This document shows, one piece after another, positions 32,641-42,791 of a stretch of DNA of 64,000 nucleotides. Below the pieces are notes generated by a model that searched no databases, was not told the DNA's origin, and worked only from the letters and a program-made list of their open reading frames with translations. Each line of letters opens with the position of its first letter. The first letter of the stretch is position 1. Location: positions 1 to 64,000 of the forward strand of contig NZ_CALDPF010000047.1 in NCBI RefSeq assembly GCF_937912035.1, read 5' to 3'. The DNA comes from an uncultured Bacteroides sp. GTDB taxonomy: Bacteria; Bacteroidota; Bacteroidia; Bacteroidales; Bacteroidaceae. The translations under genes and the position numbers were made by a program.

Positions 32641-34013
32641 CTATTTTTCAGTATGTTATATATTTGTGGAACCATATTGTCAATATCTCCGGCACCAAGT
32701 GTAATAAGTACTTCTATTTCCATTTTGGCTATAATGTCAGTCAGCTCTTCTTTTTTACACATAATGGCCGATGCTTTGTTCTCCAAACAGTCGAATATCA
32801 ACTTGCTGGTAACACCATTAATAGGAAGTTCTCTTGCCGGATAAATATCAAGAAGGATTACTTCATCTGCCAGCGAAAGGCTTGCCGCAAATTCCTTATA
32901 AAAATCTCTTGTTCTAGTGTAAAGGTGTGGCTGGAATACGACAGTTACCTTTTTACTTGGATAAAGAGCTTTTATAGATGAGATGCTTTGTTTTATTTCA
33001 GCGGGATGATGAGCGTAATCACTCAAGAACACCATATTTTCATCCTTTATCTTGAAGTCGAATCGTCTGTCAACTCCACCGAACGTTGGCATCGCCTTTT
33101 TTATCTCTTCAGCAGTAACTCCGGCAATTTGCGCCAAAGCTATTGCTGCTACACCATTTTCTATGTTTACATACACAGGTACTCCTAACTGGATATTCTC
33201 GATATTGCCTAACGGAGATATATAGTCGAAAATTATTTCTCCATTACCTATTCTGATATTTTCAGCTCTGAAATCTCCTTCACCAATACCGTATGAGAAA
33301 ACCTTTACTCCTTCTTTTACGCGTGGAGAAAGTTCAATACCATTCTTTACTATCAAATATCCGTCAGGTGTAATCAGGGAAGTGTATTTATTGAAACTTT
33401 CCAAATATGCTTCGCGTGTTCCGTAAATATCAAGATGGTCAGAGTCTACAGCTGTTACTACAGTGGCAAATGGTGTCAGCCAGTGGAATGACCTGTCAAA
33501 CTCATCTGCCTCTATCACTACGTACTCGCTGGTATCGGAAAGCAACAGGTTTGTCTTATAGTTCTTTGATATACCTCCCAAGAAAGCGTTACATCCTACG
33601 TGTGATTGGTGTAGCAGGTGTGCAGTCATGGTTGATGTTGTGGTCTTTCCGTGTGTACCAGCCACGCACAACCCTTTTTCTGTATGTGTAATCATTCCCA
33701 GTACTTGTGCGCGTTTCAATATTTCGAATCCATTTTCTTTAAAAAATATCAGTTCTTTGTGTTCTTTAGGAATAGCAGGTGTAAAGATTATCAGGGTAGA
33801 ATCTTTACATTTGCATTCTTCAGGTATAAGTTCAATATTTTCTTCGTAGTGTATATCGGCACCTTCTTTAATCAATTTCTCGGTAAGTTCGCTGGGGGTA
33901 CGGTCATATCCTCCCACTTTCTTGCCTTTCGACAAAAAATAACGTACTAGTGCGCTCATTCCTATACCACCCGCACCTATGAAATAAACTGATTTTATAG
34001 AATTAATGTTCAT
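32637..34013 (-). CDS. murC: UDP-N-acetylmuramate--L-alanine ligase
   Basis: Adds L-Ala to UDP-MurNAc, the first amino-acid step of the peptidoglycan stem peptide; cytoplasmic. Start MNINSIKSVYFIGAGGIGMS at 34013 gives 458 aa and overlaps the murG stop by 11 bp; a longer frame has 24 extra residues without family character. The dinucleotide-like GAGGIGMS, the ATP loop AGTHGKTTTSTM, and the Mur ligase central and C-terminal domains (GVDRRFDF, SDYAHHPAEIK, FQPHLYTRTR) are all present. Confidence 0.96.
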   Translation of the reverse strand: MNINSIKSVYFIGAGGIGMSALVRYFLSKGKKVGGYDRTPSELTEKLIKEGADIHYEENIELIPEECKCKDSTLIIFTPAIPKEHKELIFFKENGFEILKRAQVLGMITHTEKGLCVAGTHGKTTTSTMTAHLLHQSHVGCNAFLGGISKNYKTNLLLSDTSEYVVIEADEFDRSFHWLTPFATVVTAVDSDHLDIYGTREAYLESFNKYTSLITPDGYLIVKNGIELSPRVKEGVKVFSYGIGEGDFRAENIRIGNGEIIFDYISPLGNIENIQLGVPVYVNIENGVAAIALAQIAGVTAEEIKKAMPTFGGVDRRFDFKIKDENMVFLSDYAHHPAEIKQSISSIKALYPSKKVTVVFQPHLYTRTRDFYKEFAASLSLADEVILLDIYPARELPINGVTSKLIFDCLENKASAIMCKKEELTDIIAKMEIEVLITLGAGDIDNMVPQIYNILKNR

Positions 34014-35133
34014 GTTCGTCCTTATATTTTTCTGCCAGTTTGCATACTTCAGCCGCAATGTTAGCTGCGGAGTCTTGGAATGCAAGCTTCTTTATATTTG
34101 TACTGAGTGACTTCAATTTATCCTTGTCGGCAACTAACGAAACTGCTGCATCGATGAGTTTCTCGTCGGCTTCTGAGTCCTTGATGTATACTGCAGCATC
34201 CTTGTCTACGAGTGCCATGGCATTCTTGGTTTGATGATCTTCTGCCACATTAGGTGAAGGTACAAGAATAACCGGCTTACCTAAGAGGCAGAATTCTGAT
34301 ATGGAACCGGCACCTGCGCGACTCACTACCAGGTCGGCAGCTGTATATGCCGCATTCATATCAGATATGAAGTCTGTAGTATGTATCATCCTCGGACTGC
34401 CAGCTTCGTTATAGCATTTTCTTGCTTCTTCAATATAGAATTTACCTGTTTGCCATATAAACTGTACCCCCGATTGCTTTATTTCGCTCATAGCATGCAT
34501 AACACAGTTGTTGAGTGTTCTTGCTCCAAGGCTACCTCCGATTATCAGTATCGTTTTCTTTGTTGGGTCTAGTCCGAATGACTTAATAGCTTCCTCTTTT
34601 GAAAGCTTGTTGTCTAATAACCCTTGCCTGACAGGGTTACCAGTCATTATGATTTTATTCTTGTCAAAGAATCTTTCCATTCCAGGGTATGCCACACAAA
34701 TTTTTTCGGCTTTGGCAGCCAACAGTTTGTTTGTAACTCCTGCGTATGAATTTTGTTCCTGAATTAGTGTAGGTATTCCCATTGCACCTGCCATTTTAAG
34801 GGTTGGTCCACTGGCATATCCACCTACACCTACAGCTGCATGTGGGTTGAAGTCTTTGATAATCTTACGTGCTATCATTTGGCTTCTTATTAATTTTACT
34901 ATTACAGCAAAATTATTAAACAGGTTCTTTCTGTCGAATCCAGCTACAGGCAAACCTATTATTTTGTATCCTGCTGCCGGAACTCTTTGCATTTCCATTC
35001 TGCCTTCAGCACCTACAAAAAGAATTTCCGCATCAGGTCTTGCTTCTTTTATGGCGTTAGCAATGGAAAGGGCAGGAAAAATATGACCTCCTGTTCCACC
35101 ACCACTTATTATTATACGTAGATTATCTTTCAT
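34003..35133 (-). CDS. murG: Lipid II synthase, UDP-GlcNAc transferase MurG
   Basis: Membrane-associated GT28 enzyme that adds GlcNAc to lipid I. 376 aa. GGGTGGH at 11-17, the PTLIQEQNSYAGVTNK acceptor loop and the donor-site segments GGSLGARTLN and SRAGAGSISEFCLLGKPVILVP are intact. A 155-bp gap with a consensus -7 box separates it from ftsW, so murG and the genes after it can be transcribed independently of the upstream half of the cluster. Confidence 0.97.
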   Translation of the reverse strand: MKDNLRIIISGGGTGGHIFPALSIANAIKEARPDAEILFVGAEGRMEMQRVPAAGYKIIGLPVAGFDRKNLFNNFAVIVKLIRSQMIARKIIKDFNPHAAVGVGGYASGPTLKMAGAMGIPTLIQEQNSYAGVTNKLLAAKAEKICVAYPGMERFFDKNKIIMTGNPVRQGLLDNKLSKEEAIKSFGLDPTKKTILIIGGSLGARTLNNCVMHAMSEIKQSGVQFIWQTGKFYIEEARKCYNEAGSPRMIHTTDFISDMNAAYTAADLVVSRAGAGSISEFCLLGKPVILVPSPNVAEDHQTKNAMALVDKDAAVYIKDSEADEKLIDAAVSLVADKDKLKSLSTNIKKLAFQDSAANIAAEVCKLAEKYKDEHEH

Positions 35134-35199
35134 ATCTCTTTAGCTGTTTGTAAAATGAAGATTAAATCTTCAATACTTAATTTTTTATCTTATTTTTCG

Positions 35200-35207
35200 C
35201 AAAGTTA
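35200..35207 (-). promoter_or_regulatory. Internal dcw promoter ahead of murG
   Basis: Minus strand reads TAACTTTG, 66 bp upstream of the murG start. The palindrome GAAGATTAAATCTTC (35157-35171) lies between box and start and could be an operator or a leader hairpin. Confidence 0.6.
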
Positions 35208-35288
35208 TCAATAAACTTCAAATAAAAACATAATAAGAAGAAATTAATATGTTTATATTGTTATAATACAATTTTTTAAATCATTTCC

Positions 35289-36560
35289 TTATTGTTTGTC
35301 CAGCGAGTCTTTTTCTGCTAGTTCTAATGCTGCATTTTTGAGAATAGAAACAGCTGCATCATTTATTTGTGCCTCTTTAAGTGATTCTTCTTCCTCTTTT
35401 TTTGCCTGCAAATCGTATACATGTCGGCTTATGCTTAATATTATACCTATGTATATGGAATTGATCAGGATTGATGTACCTCCTTTACTGATTAGTGGTA
35501 ATGGCTGACCTGTAACAGGAATTATTCCTACTGCAACAAGCATATTGAACATAGCTTGTATCGACAGTAGAACACCAATTCCTATAATCAGTAATGCATA
35601 ATATGATTCGTCGCACCCTCGTGCAATTTTTCCTATTCTAAGCAAAAGAACAATATATAATAATGCGACGAAAGCACCTCCTACAAGTCCTAACTCTTCT
35701 ATTATTATTGCATATATGAAGTCTGAAAAAGCTTGTGAAAGAAAGTCTCTCTGAACGCTGTTTCCTGGCCCTTTACCAAGTATGTTACTCGTTGCTATGG
35801 CTATATTGGCATGGGCAACCTGTGCATCATTATCTATATCAAACTTGGCAGCAGGTACCTGTGCCTGATTGAAGTGGTTATCCAGACGGCTTTTCCATGT
35901 AGTAAGTCGGTGTAGTCCTATAGCATCCCAAGCTTTGTCTGGAACGAATTTTATAGATCCGATCATTAATATACCCCCTAAAGCACATATACCAAACAGT
36001 TTACCTAATTGTTTCATTGGAACACGTCCAATGAACATCATGATAAATACAGTAGCACACAATAATGCAGCAGTAGATAGATTTTCTGTGACAATCAACA
36101 TAACTGTTATACCTGTTGATATAAGTATATATTTAAAAGCTTTTTTGTCTGTACCATCTTCCTGCTGGAATTTTGCCAGAGTTATGGCAACAGAAATAAT
36201 TAGTGCCATTTTTGCCACTTCAGATGGTTGGAACTGGAAAAAACCCAAGTCAATCCATCTTCTGGCTCCATTGGTCATTGCTCCTTTTATCAGTACAGCT
36301 AATAAAAGTCCCCATGATAAAGGTAAGAGCATATTAAGTTTTTTAAACCATCTGCATGGCATTAAATGTGTAAAGAAAACTATGATGGTACCTGCCATGA
36401 TAAGTGTTATATGAGATGTTATAGGTCTCCAGTGGTCACCAGACTTGAATGTAAGTGTACTTGAAGCACTGAACACCTCTATTATTGATATAAGGCAGAA
36501 TAGCATGAATATTATCCATACTATCCTGTCGCCCTTGAATAATTTCTTTAGCAAATCCAT
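35289..36560 (-). CDS. ftsW: Septal peptidoglycan glycosyltransferase FtsW (SEDS family)
   Basis: Polymerises lipid II during septation with its partner PBP. 423 aa with about ten transmembrane helices. FFQFQPSEVAKMALII is the SEDS motif with a conserved E/K pair, the catalytic-loop region spans about 200-260, and VTGQPLPLISKGGTSI near 345-360 is the family signature. The position between murD and murG identifies FtsW rather than RodA. Confidence 0.95.
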   Translation of the reverse strand: MDLLKKLFKGDRIVWIIFMLFCLISIIEVFSASSTLTFKSGDHWRPITSHITLIMAGTIIVFFTHLMPCRWFKKLNMLLPLSWGLLLAVLIKGAMTNGARRWIDLGFFQFQPSEVAKMALIISVAITLAKFQQEDGTDKKAFKYILISTGITVMLIVTENLSTAALLCATVFIMMFIGRVPMKQLGKLFGICALGGILMIGSIKFVPDKAWDAIGLHRLTTWKSRLDNHFNQAQVPAAKFDIDNDAQVAHANIAIATSNILGKGPGNSVQRDFLSQAFSDFIYAIIIEELGLVGGAFVALLYIVLLLRIGKIARGCDESYYALLIIGIGVLLSIQAMFNMLVAVGIIPVTGQPLPLISKGGTSILINSIYIGIILSISRHVYDLQAKKEEEESLKEAQINDAAVSILKNAALELAEKDSLDKQ

Positions 36561-36572
36561 CTTTATGTCAGA

Positions 36573-37907
36573 TTATAATTTTTTTACGCAGTTCTTGAAT
36601 TGTTCACCTCTGTCCTCATAGCTTTTGAATAAGTCGAAACTTGCACAACAAGGGCTTAACAATACTGTTTCACCATCTTTTGCCATCTTGTATGCTGCGT
36701 TTACGGCGTCTTCCATACTTTGGACATCAGCTATCGGAAGTCCGAAATCATCGAAGAAATCATGTAACTTTTCATTGTGGAGTCCCATAAATATAAGTCC
36801 GCTGCATTTTTCTCTAACAAGGTCAGCTATTTCATTGTAATCATTACCTTTGTCCTTACCGCCCAGAATTAAAACAGTTTTTGTTGTCATACTTTGTAGG
36901 GCATACCAGCATGAGTTTACGTTAGTGGCTTTAGAATCATTTATATATTCAACTCCTTTAATTCTAGCCACTTTCTCAAGTCTGTGTTCTACTCCCTTAA
37001 AATCGTTCAGAGCTTCTCTTATGCACTCTTTTTTTATCCCAGCAATATTTGCTGACAATCCGGCAGCCATTGAGTTGAACAGGTTATGTTTACCTGTTAG
37101 TGCCAACTCTTCCTGTTCCATATTAAATGCAATTGGTTCTGTAAAACATATTCTTTTTTCCTGAACGTATGCCACAGTTCCTTCTTCTTTCTTTTCGGCA
37201 AAAGGATAATAATGACCGTGTATTCCGTATTTATGTAATTCTCTCTGTATAATTGGATCGTCGTTCCAAAATATGAACGCATCGTTCTCAGTCTGGTTCT
37301 GTATGATTCTGAATTTTGCATCTACATAGTTTTGCATCTTATATTCATATCTGTCAAGATGGTCTGGTGTTATATTCATTAAAACCGCTATGTTGGCATG
37401 AAAGTCATACATATTGTCAAGTTGGAAGCTACTTAATTCAATTACATAATAGTCGTAGTTGCATTCTGCTACTTGATATGCCAAACTTTGCCCAATGTTT
37501 CCTGCAAGTCCTACATTCATACCAGCCTTTTTGAATATATGGTAGATGAGTGATGTAGTAGTAGTTTTACCATTACTTCCTGTAATACATATCATTTTAG
37601 CATTTGTGTACCTTCCTGCAAATTCTATTTCTGAAATTATAGGAATGTTCTTTTCCTTGATCTTTAGAATCATAGGTGCATCATTAGGTATTCCGGGGCT
37701 TTTGATAACCTCGTCAGCATTGAGTATAAGTTCTTCTGTATGCTTACCTTCTTCCCATTCAATACCTTTACTATCAAGCATGTACTTATACTTGTCCTTA
37801 ATCATCGACATATCCGAAACGAATGTGTCAAATCCTTGTTTCTTTGCCAGTACGGCAGCTCCCGCTCCGCTTTCACCGGCTCCTAAAATGACAATTCTTT
37901 TTGCCAT
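36573..37907 (-). CDS. murD: UDP-N-acetylmuramoylalanine--D-glutamate ligase
   Basis: Adds D-Glu to UDP-MurNAc-L-Ala. 444 aa. ILGAGESGAGAAVLAKKQG at the N-terminus (uracil-nucleotide domain), the ATP loop ITGSNGKTTTTSL (about 113-125), MNITPDHLDRYEYKMQNYVDAK, and the C-terminal GGKDKGNDY block are all diagnostic. It lies 12 bp from both mraY and ftsW. Confidence 0.97.
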   Translation of the reverse strand: MAKRIVILGAGESGAGAAVLAKKQGFDTFVSDMSMIKDKYKYMLDSKGIEWEEGKHTEELILNADEVIKSPGIPNDAPMILKIKEKNIPIISEIEFAGRYTNAKMICITGSNGKTTTTSLIYHIFKKAGMNVGLAGNIGQSLAYQVAECNYDYYVIELSSFQLDNMYDFHANIAVLMNITPDHLDRYEYKMQNYVDAKFRIIQNQTENDAFIFWNDDPIIQRELHKYGIHGHYYPFAEKKEEGTVAYVQEKRICFTEPIAFNMEQEELALTGKHNLFNSMAAGLSANIAGIKKECIREALNDFKGVEHRLEKVARIKGVEYINDSKATNVNSCWYALQSMTTKTVLILGGKDKGNDYNEIADLVREKCSGLIFMGLHNEKLHDFFDDFGLPIADVQSMEDAVNAAYKMAKDGETVLLSPCCASFDLFKSYEDRGEQFKNCVKKL

Positions 37908-37919
37908 GGTAAACTAGTT

Positions 37920-39188
37920 TTATCTTATCTTTAAAGTTATTATTGTTATTGCTGCCAGAACTATTGTAACAATCCAGAATCTTACTGTTATTTTTGATTC
38001 GTGGAAAACATTGCTTGGTCCAGTAAATATATATGAACAGTTAGGATCAAGCTGTGCCATAGTTGTTCTGAAATGGTCGTGTATAGGTGTGCGTTTGAAT
38101 ATTCTTTGTTTTACACCTCTTTTTTTACCTCTTTGGAAATATTTTACCTGAAGTATTACCGACAAATTCTCAACAAGGAATACTCCACACAATATAGGTA
38201 TAAGTAATTCTTTGTGTATTGTTATAGCAAAGACTGCTATTATACCTCCTATGGTCAGACTACCTGTATCTCCCATGAAGACCTGGGCAGGAAATGCGTT
38301 ATACCATAGGAAACCAATCAGCGCACCAATGAATGCACATATAAATATAACAAGTTCTTCACTTCCTGGAATATACATTATATTTAAATATGAGGCATAT
38401 TCGATGTGACTTGATACGTATGCCAATATACCAAGCGTGACACCTATAATAGCTGAATTACCTGCTGTCATACCGTCCATCCCATCATTCAGGTTGGCTC
38501 CGTTTGAAACGGCAGTCACAACGAAAATTGTTATTATGACGAAAACTACCCAGCCTGCGGCTTGAGCATGTTTTCCCATGAATCCTACAAAATCTGCATA
38601 GTCGAGATTGTTGTTTTTGAAGAAAGGTATTGTGGTCTTTGTTGATTTTTCATCCTGAGCCTTATGTATCACATCAACTACCTCACCATCTCTTTGAATT
38701 TCAACATTCTCACGGATGACGACATTAGGACTCAAATATAATGTAAGACCAACTATAAACCCTAACCCTACCTGACCAATAATCTTAAACTTACCATGTA
38801 ATCCTTCTTTATCTTTCTTGAAAACCTTTATATAGTCATCAAGGAATCCAAGAGTTCCCAACCATACTGTAGTAATCAGCATTAGTATCATATATACATT
38901 GTGCAATTTTCCAAGCAGGAGGCATGGAATAAGTATCGCTACTATTATAATAATACCTCCCATTGTAGGGACCCCTTTTTTGTTTACATTGAAAGGGTCT
39001 ATCGAAGCATCTCTCTGTGTTTCTGTTATCTGTTTTTTCTTAAGTTCTTTTATAAAGAACTCTCCAAAAATAGCAGAAATCAATAGTGACAGTATAACAG
39101 CCATAAGAGCTCTGAAAGATACGTATCCGAACATTCTTGCACCAGGAAAGTCGAACTGCTCCAGATATTTGAATAGATAGTATAACAT
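37920..39188 (-). CDS. mraY: Phospho-MurNAc-pentapeptide transferase
   Basis: Makes lipid I on undecaprenyl phosphate in the inner membrane. 422 aa, larger than the E. coli enzyme because of a Bacteroidetes-type extra loop near 175-205 (EIQRDGEVVDVIHKAQDEKS). About ten helices; KKGVPTMGG, FLDDYIKV, the Mg2+-binding NLNDGMDGMTAGNSA, and the histidine loop RTPIHDHF are present. Confidence 0.97.
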   Translation of the reverse strand: MLYYLFKYLEQFDFPGARMFGYVSFRALMAVILSLLISAIFGEFFIKELKKKQITETQRDASIDPFNVNKKGVPTMGGIIIIVAILIPCLLLGKLHNVYMILMLITTVWLGTLGFLDDYIKVFKKDKEGLHGKFKIIGQVGLGFIVGLTLYLSPNVVIRENVEIQRDGEVVDVIHKAQDEKSTKTTIPFFKNNNLDYADFVGFMGKHAQAAGWVVFVIITIFVVTAVSNGANLNDGMDGMTAGNSAIIGVTLGILAYVSSHIEYASYLNIMYIPGSEELVIFICAFIGALIGFLWYNAFPAQVFMGDTGSLTIGGIIAVFAITIHKELLIPILCGVFLVENLSVILQVKYFQRGKKRGVKQRIFKRTPIHDHFRTTMAQLDPNCSYIFTGPSNVFHESKITVRFWIVTIVLAAITIITLKIR

Positions 39189-39199
39189 TTTAGCTTTCT

Positions 39200-40654
39200 T
39201 TATTCGTTACTGAAAATTTCTTTTACTATTTCTTTATCATCAAAATGATATTTAACTCCTTTTATATCCTGATAGTTTTCATGACCCTTACCGGCAATAA
39301 GTATCACATCACCTGGGTTAGCCAGCATACAGGCTGTACGTATTGCTTCTCTTCTGTCTGTTATAGCTACTACTTTTTTCATCTCTTCTTTGTTTAGTCC
39401 TGCTAGCATATCATTTATTATGTCTTGGGGCTCTTCGAAACGTGGATTGTCTGATGTAATTATAACTTTATCACTTTGTTTTACAGATTCCTGTGCCATT
39501 ATCGGCCTTTTACCTTTATCTCTGTTTCCGCCGGCACCTACAACTGTAATGACATTCCCTCTACCTTTTAATACGTCGTGTATGGCATTCAGTACATTAA
39601 CAAGTGCATCTGGTGTATGTGCATAGTCAACTATTGCTGTATAACCTTTAGGTGAGCGTATTGAGTCGAATCTTCCGCTTACTGGACGCAAAGTGCTGAG
39701 ATGTAGTAATACATCTTCTGACTTTTTACCAAGAAGGCAAGCTGCACCATAAACAGCAAGGAGGTTATAGGCATTGAATCTTCCTATAAACTGTACGTTT
39801 ACTTCTGTATTGTTGATATCCATTAGCATTCCTTCAAAACCGTCTTCAAGGACTTTTCCTTTAAACTCAGCCATAGTGCGTAGCGAGTATGTGGCAACTT
39901 TTGCTTTTGTATTTTGTACCATAATTAACCCGTTTTTGTCATCGGTATTGGTCAGTGCAAAAGCTGTCTTTGGCAGTCCGTCGAAGAATGCCTTTTTCGC
40001 TTTCAGATAGTTCTCCACAGTTTTGTGGTAGTCCAAATGGTCTCTTGTAAGATTGGTGAATATACCACCGGCGAATTTGAGTCCTCCTATTCTTTTTTGG
40101 GCTACAGAGTGTGAGCTGACTTCCATGAAAGCATATTTACATCCTTCATCTGCCATTCTGCCAAGTAACTTGTTAAGTGTTATAGGATCTGGCGTAGTAT
40201 GTTCAGTAGGAATTGCTTCATCGTCAATGTAGTTACATACTGTTGATATAAGTCCTACTTTATAACCAAAGGCTCTAAACATATTATATAATAATGTGGC
40301 AATAGTAGTTTTACCATTAGTACCGGTCACTCCAACCAAATCCAGTTTGTCTGTCGGATTTCCGTAAAAATTGGTTGCTATTTTTCCAACAGCCTCTTCT
40401 GTATCGTTTACAGTAATGTAAGTAACATTACCTACGGTTGTTTCCGGTAGTTTTTCGCAAATGATAGCTATAGCTCCAAGTTCAACAGCTTTTCCTATAT
40501 AATTGTGTCCGTCAGCTTGAGTCCCTTTTATAGCTATGAAAGCGTTTCCTTCTTTTATATTTCTGGAATCAATCTCTATTCCGTTGATTTCTATTTCCTC
40601 ACTGCCTGTTGTTTCATACTTACCGACAGATTTTAGTAATTCTTTTAGAAGCAT
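39200..40654 (-). CDS. murE: UDP-MurNAc-tripeptide synthetase (meso-DAP-adding)
   Basis: Adds the third amino acid of the stem peptide. 484 aa. ATP loop VTGTNGKTTIATL, substrate-binding HTTPDPI and VDYAHTPDAL, and the specificity motif DNPR (ITSDNPRFEEP) that marks meso-diaminopimelate rather than lysine. This predicts A1-gamma-type peptidoglycan. 22 bp after ftsI. Confidence 0.97.
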   Translation of the reverse strand: MLLKELLKSVGKYETTGSEEIEINGIEIDSRNIKEGNAFIAIKGTQADGHNYIGKAVELGAIAIICEKLPETTVGNVTYITVNDTEEAVGKIATNFYGNPTDKLDLVGVTGTNGKTTIATLLYNMFRAFGYKVGLISTVCNYIDDEAIPTEHTTPDPITLNKLLGRMADEGCKYAFMEVSSHSVAQKRIGGLKFAGGIFTNLTRDHLDYHKTVENYLKAKKAFFDGLPKTAFALTNTDDKNGLIMVQNTKAKVATYSLRTMAEFKGKVLEDGFEGMLMDINNTEVNVQFIGRFNAYNLLAVYGAACLLGKKSEDVLLHLSTLRPVSGRFDSIRSPKGYTAIVDYAHTPDALVNVLNAIHDVLKGRGNVITVVGAGGNRDKGKRPIMAQESVKQSDKVIITSDNPRFEEPQDIINDMLAGLNKEEMKKVVAITDRREAIRTACMLANPGDVILIAGKGHENYQDIKGVKYHFDDKEIVKEIFSNE

Positions 40655-40676
40655 GGATTTTGTATTTTAAAGTTCT

Positions 40677-42791
40677 CTAATGTTTTAATGTTAATGTTAT
40701 CGTTTGGCCTTTTTGTACTGTACTTCCAGGAATAATACTTTGTGAGACCACTCTTCCCATTCCGTTCAGTCTTACTCTTAATCCTTTTTCTTCAAGTAGG
40801 AATACGGCATCTTTAGCTCCCATACCTCTGACGTTTGGAACAAGTTTGTCATTTATGTTCAGTTCTGTAAGTCTGACATTGTTGGTCTCTCCTGCAGCTT
40901 TACACCATAGTGTGTTATTACTTGGTTCGTTGAAGTTGATATCTAGTTCACCAAGAATATATTTGGTTTCACTGACATTACCGTTTTTTGTATCAGGGAT
41001 CATTACAGATGTAGAATCTTTTGCTTGTGCAAGATCAAAGAACAGATGCTTGGCATATACTCTTTCTGCAATTCTGCTGAAGACACTACCTGCCTGTACA
41101 CCACCTGAAGGACTTGCTTTGGGCGCTTGAATGGCAACATAGCAACTGTACATAGGATTTTCAGACGGAAAGTATCCGCAGAAACTAACCAAATGCTTTG
41201 TTCCTCCACTTTTATATCCTGATTTACCTTGTGAAATCTGTGCAGTACCAGTTTTTCCAGAAACACTGAATAGTTTACTGCCTGCCGGTTTTGCAAGACC
41301 GTTAGCTACTACACTTTTAAGTATCATTCTAATTTGTTCCAAAGTCTTCTCTGAACATATTTCTTCATTTATAACTTCTGTTGGAAAATCTTTTATAATA
41401 TTACCATCCTTTGTAATTGCTTTTACGAACTTAGGCTTTATCATTTTGCCGTTGTTTGCTATAGCATTGTAGAAGTTAAGTATATATATAGGAGGTATCT
41501 GAGTTTCGTAACCTATACTCATCCATGGTAGAGTGGTTTTTGCAAAATATCTTTCTTTAGGTCCAAGTATTCTAGGACTGGCTTCTCCTGTGAATCCTAA
41601 GTTCAATGGAGTGTCAATACTCATCCTTTTTATACCGTCGATGAATTTTTGTGGGTTGTCGCCATAGAATTTGTCTATTATTCTTGAAACACCTATGTTG
41701 GATGATACTTCAAGTATTTTTGTTACATTTATAACTCCGTAACCACCTTTATACCAGTTCCAGTCTCTCATCTTACTGCCATGCATATTAACAATACCTT
41801 GCTCTGTGTCAACTTCATAATCAGGTGTGATATATCCATCTTCCATTGCCACCATTATGGATGCAGTTTTGAAAGTTGATCCCGGTTCCATAAGGTTACT
41901 TACGGCTAGATTTCTCATTTCATAATATTTTCCATCTCCAGCTCTTGTCATATTTACATTGGCCTTAACCTCTCCGGTTTTTACTTCCATTACTATGGCT
42001 ACTCCGGCTTCTGCTTGAAGATTAGTTAATTGATCTACAAGGGCTTTTTCCGCTATATCCTGCATGTCGACATCTATCGTTGTTATAAGGTCACATCCGT
42101 CAACAGGTTCTTTGTCTGTTATGTTCAGATACATATTACGTACTTTCTGTCTGTGAGTGATACCCACTTCACCTTTCAGATATTTGTCATACGTTAGCTC
42201 AAGTCCGTTCTTGGCACCTAATGCGGTGTCAGGATATAAGTCACCTAAAGTTCTCATCGCTAGTGAACCAAAAGGCTTTTTGCGTTGGTTATATGCCAGT
42301 TCATGAAGTCCGCTGGTGTATCTGTTGAGCGAAAATAACGGGAGTTTCTTTACTTCTTTATATTCAATATATGAAATTCTGTTTGGGTAGAGAAGATAGT
42401 TTCTGCTTCCCATTTTTCTACCTCTTAGGATTGTTTTTCTGAACTCGGCAGCACTTTTGTCTGGAAATATTCTATGAAGCCCTTCGCATATTTCTTGCAA
42501 ATGATTCATTAGCATAGTGTCTTTTTTTACTCCTCCAGCCTTGAAGTCCATATATATTCTGAATTCCGGCAGACTGCTGGCCATTAGTTTTCCATCGGCA
42601 GAGATAATATTGCCTCTTGTTGGAAAGACAATGACATTCTCACGTACAAATCTGTCTGCAACGTCTTTCCAATATTGTCTTTCCGCAAACATGATAATAC
42701 CGGCCTTAACAATTACTGCAATGGCTAGTAGGGCCATTATCAGAACAAAAAAAGTATATCTTAGAGTTATGTTCTTGTGTCCCGGTATCAT
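40677..42791 (-). CDS. ftsI: Division-specific penicillin-binding protein (FtsI/PBP3) with C-terminal PASTA domain
   Basis: Class B transpeptidase that crosslinks septal peptidoglycan together with FtsW. 704 aa: one transmembrane helix (11-33), a pedestal domain (about 50-230), and the transpeptidase domain with S305-T-F-K308, S363-S-N365 and KTG in SGKTGTAQ near 505. Residues about 640-704 form one PASTA domain (VPNVRGMGAKDAVFLLEEKG). The start ATG overlaps the ftsL stop by 1 bp. Confidence 0.95.
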   Translation of the reverse strand: MIPGHKNITLRYTFFVLIMALLAIAVIVKAGIIMFAERQYWKDVADRFVRENVIVFPTRGNIISADGKLMASSLPEFRIYMDFKAGGVKKDTMLMNHLQEICEGLHRIFPDKSAAEFRKTILRGRKMGSRNYLLYPNRISYIEYKEVKKLPLFSLNRYTSGLHELAYNQRKKPFGSLAMRTLGDLYPDTALGAKNGLELTYDKYLKGEVGITHRQKVRNMYLNITDKEPVDGCDLITTIDVDMQDIAEKALVDQLTNLQAEAGVAIVMEVKTGEVKANVNMTRAGDGKYYEMRNLAVSNLMEPGSTFKTASIMVAMEDGYITPDYEVDTEQGIVNMHGSKMRDWNWYKGGYGVINVTKILEVSSNIGVSRIIDKFYGDNPQKFIDGIKRMSIDTPLNLGFTGEASPRILGPKERYFAKTTLPWMSIGYETQIPPIYILNFYNAIANNGKMIKPKFVKAITKDGNIIKDFPTEVINEEICSEKTLEQIRMILKSVVANGLAKPAGSKLFSVSGKTGTAQISQGKSGYKSGGTKHLVSFCGYFPSENPMYSCYVAIQAPKASPSGGVQAGSVFSRIAERVYAKHLFFDLAQAKDSTSVMIPDTKNGNVSETKYILGELDINFNEPSNNTLWCKAAGETNNVRLTELNINDKLVPNVRGMGAKDAVFLLEEKGLRVRLNGMGRVVSQSIIPGSTVQKGQTITLTLKH

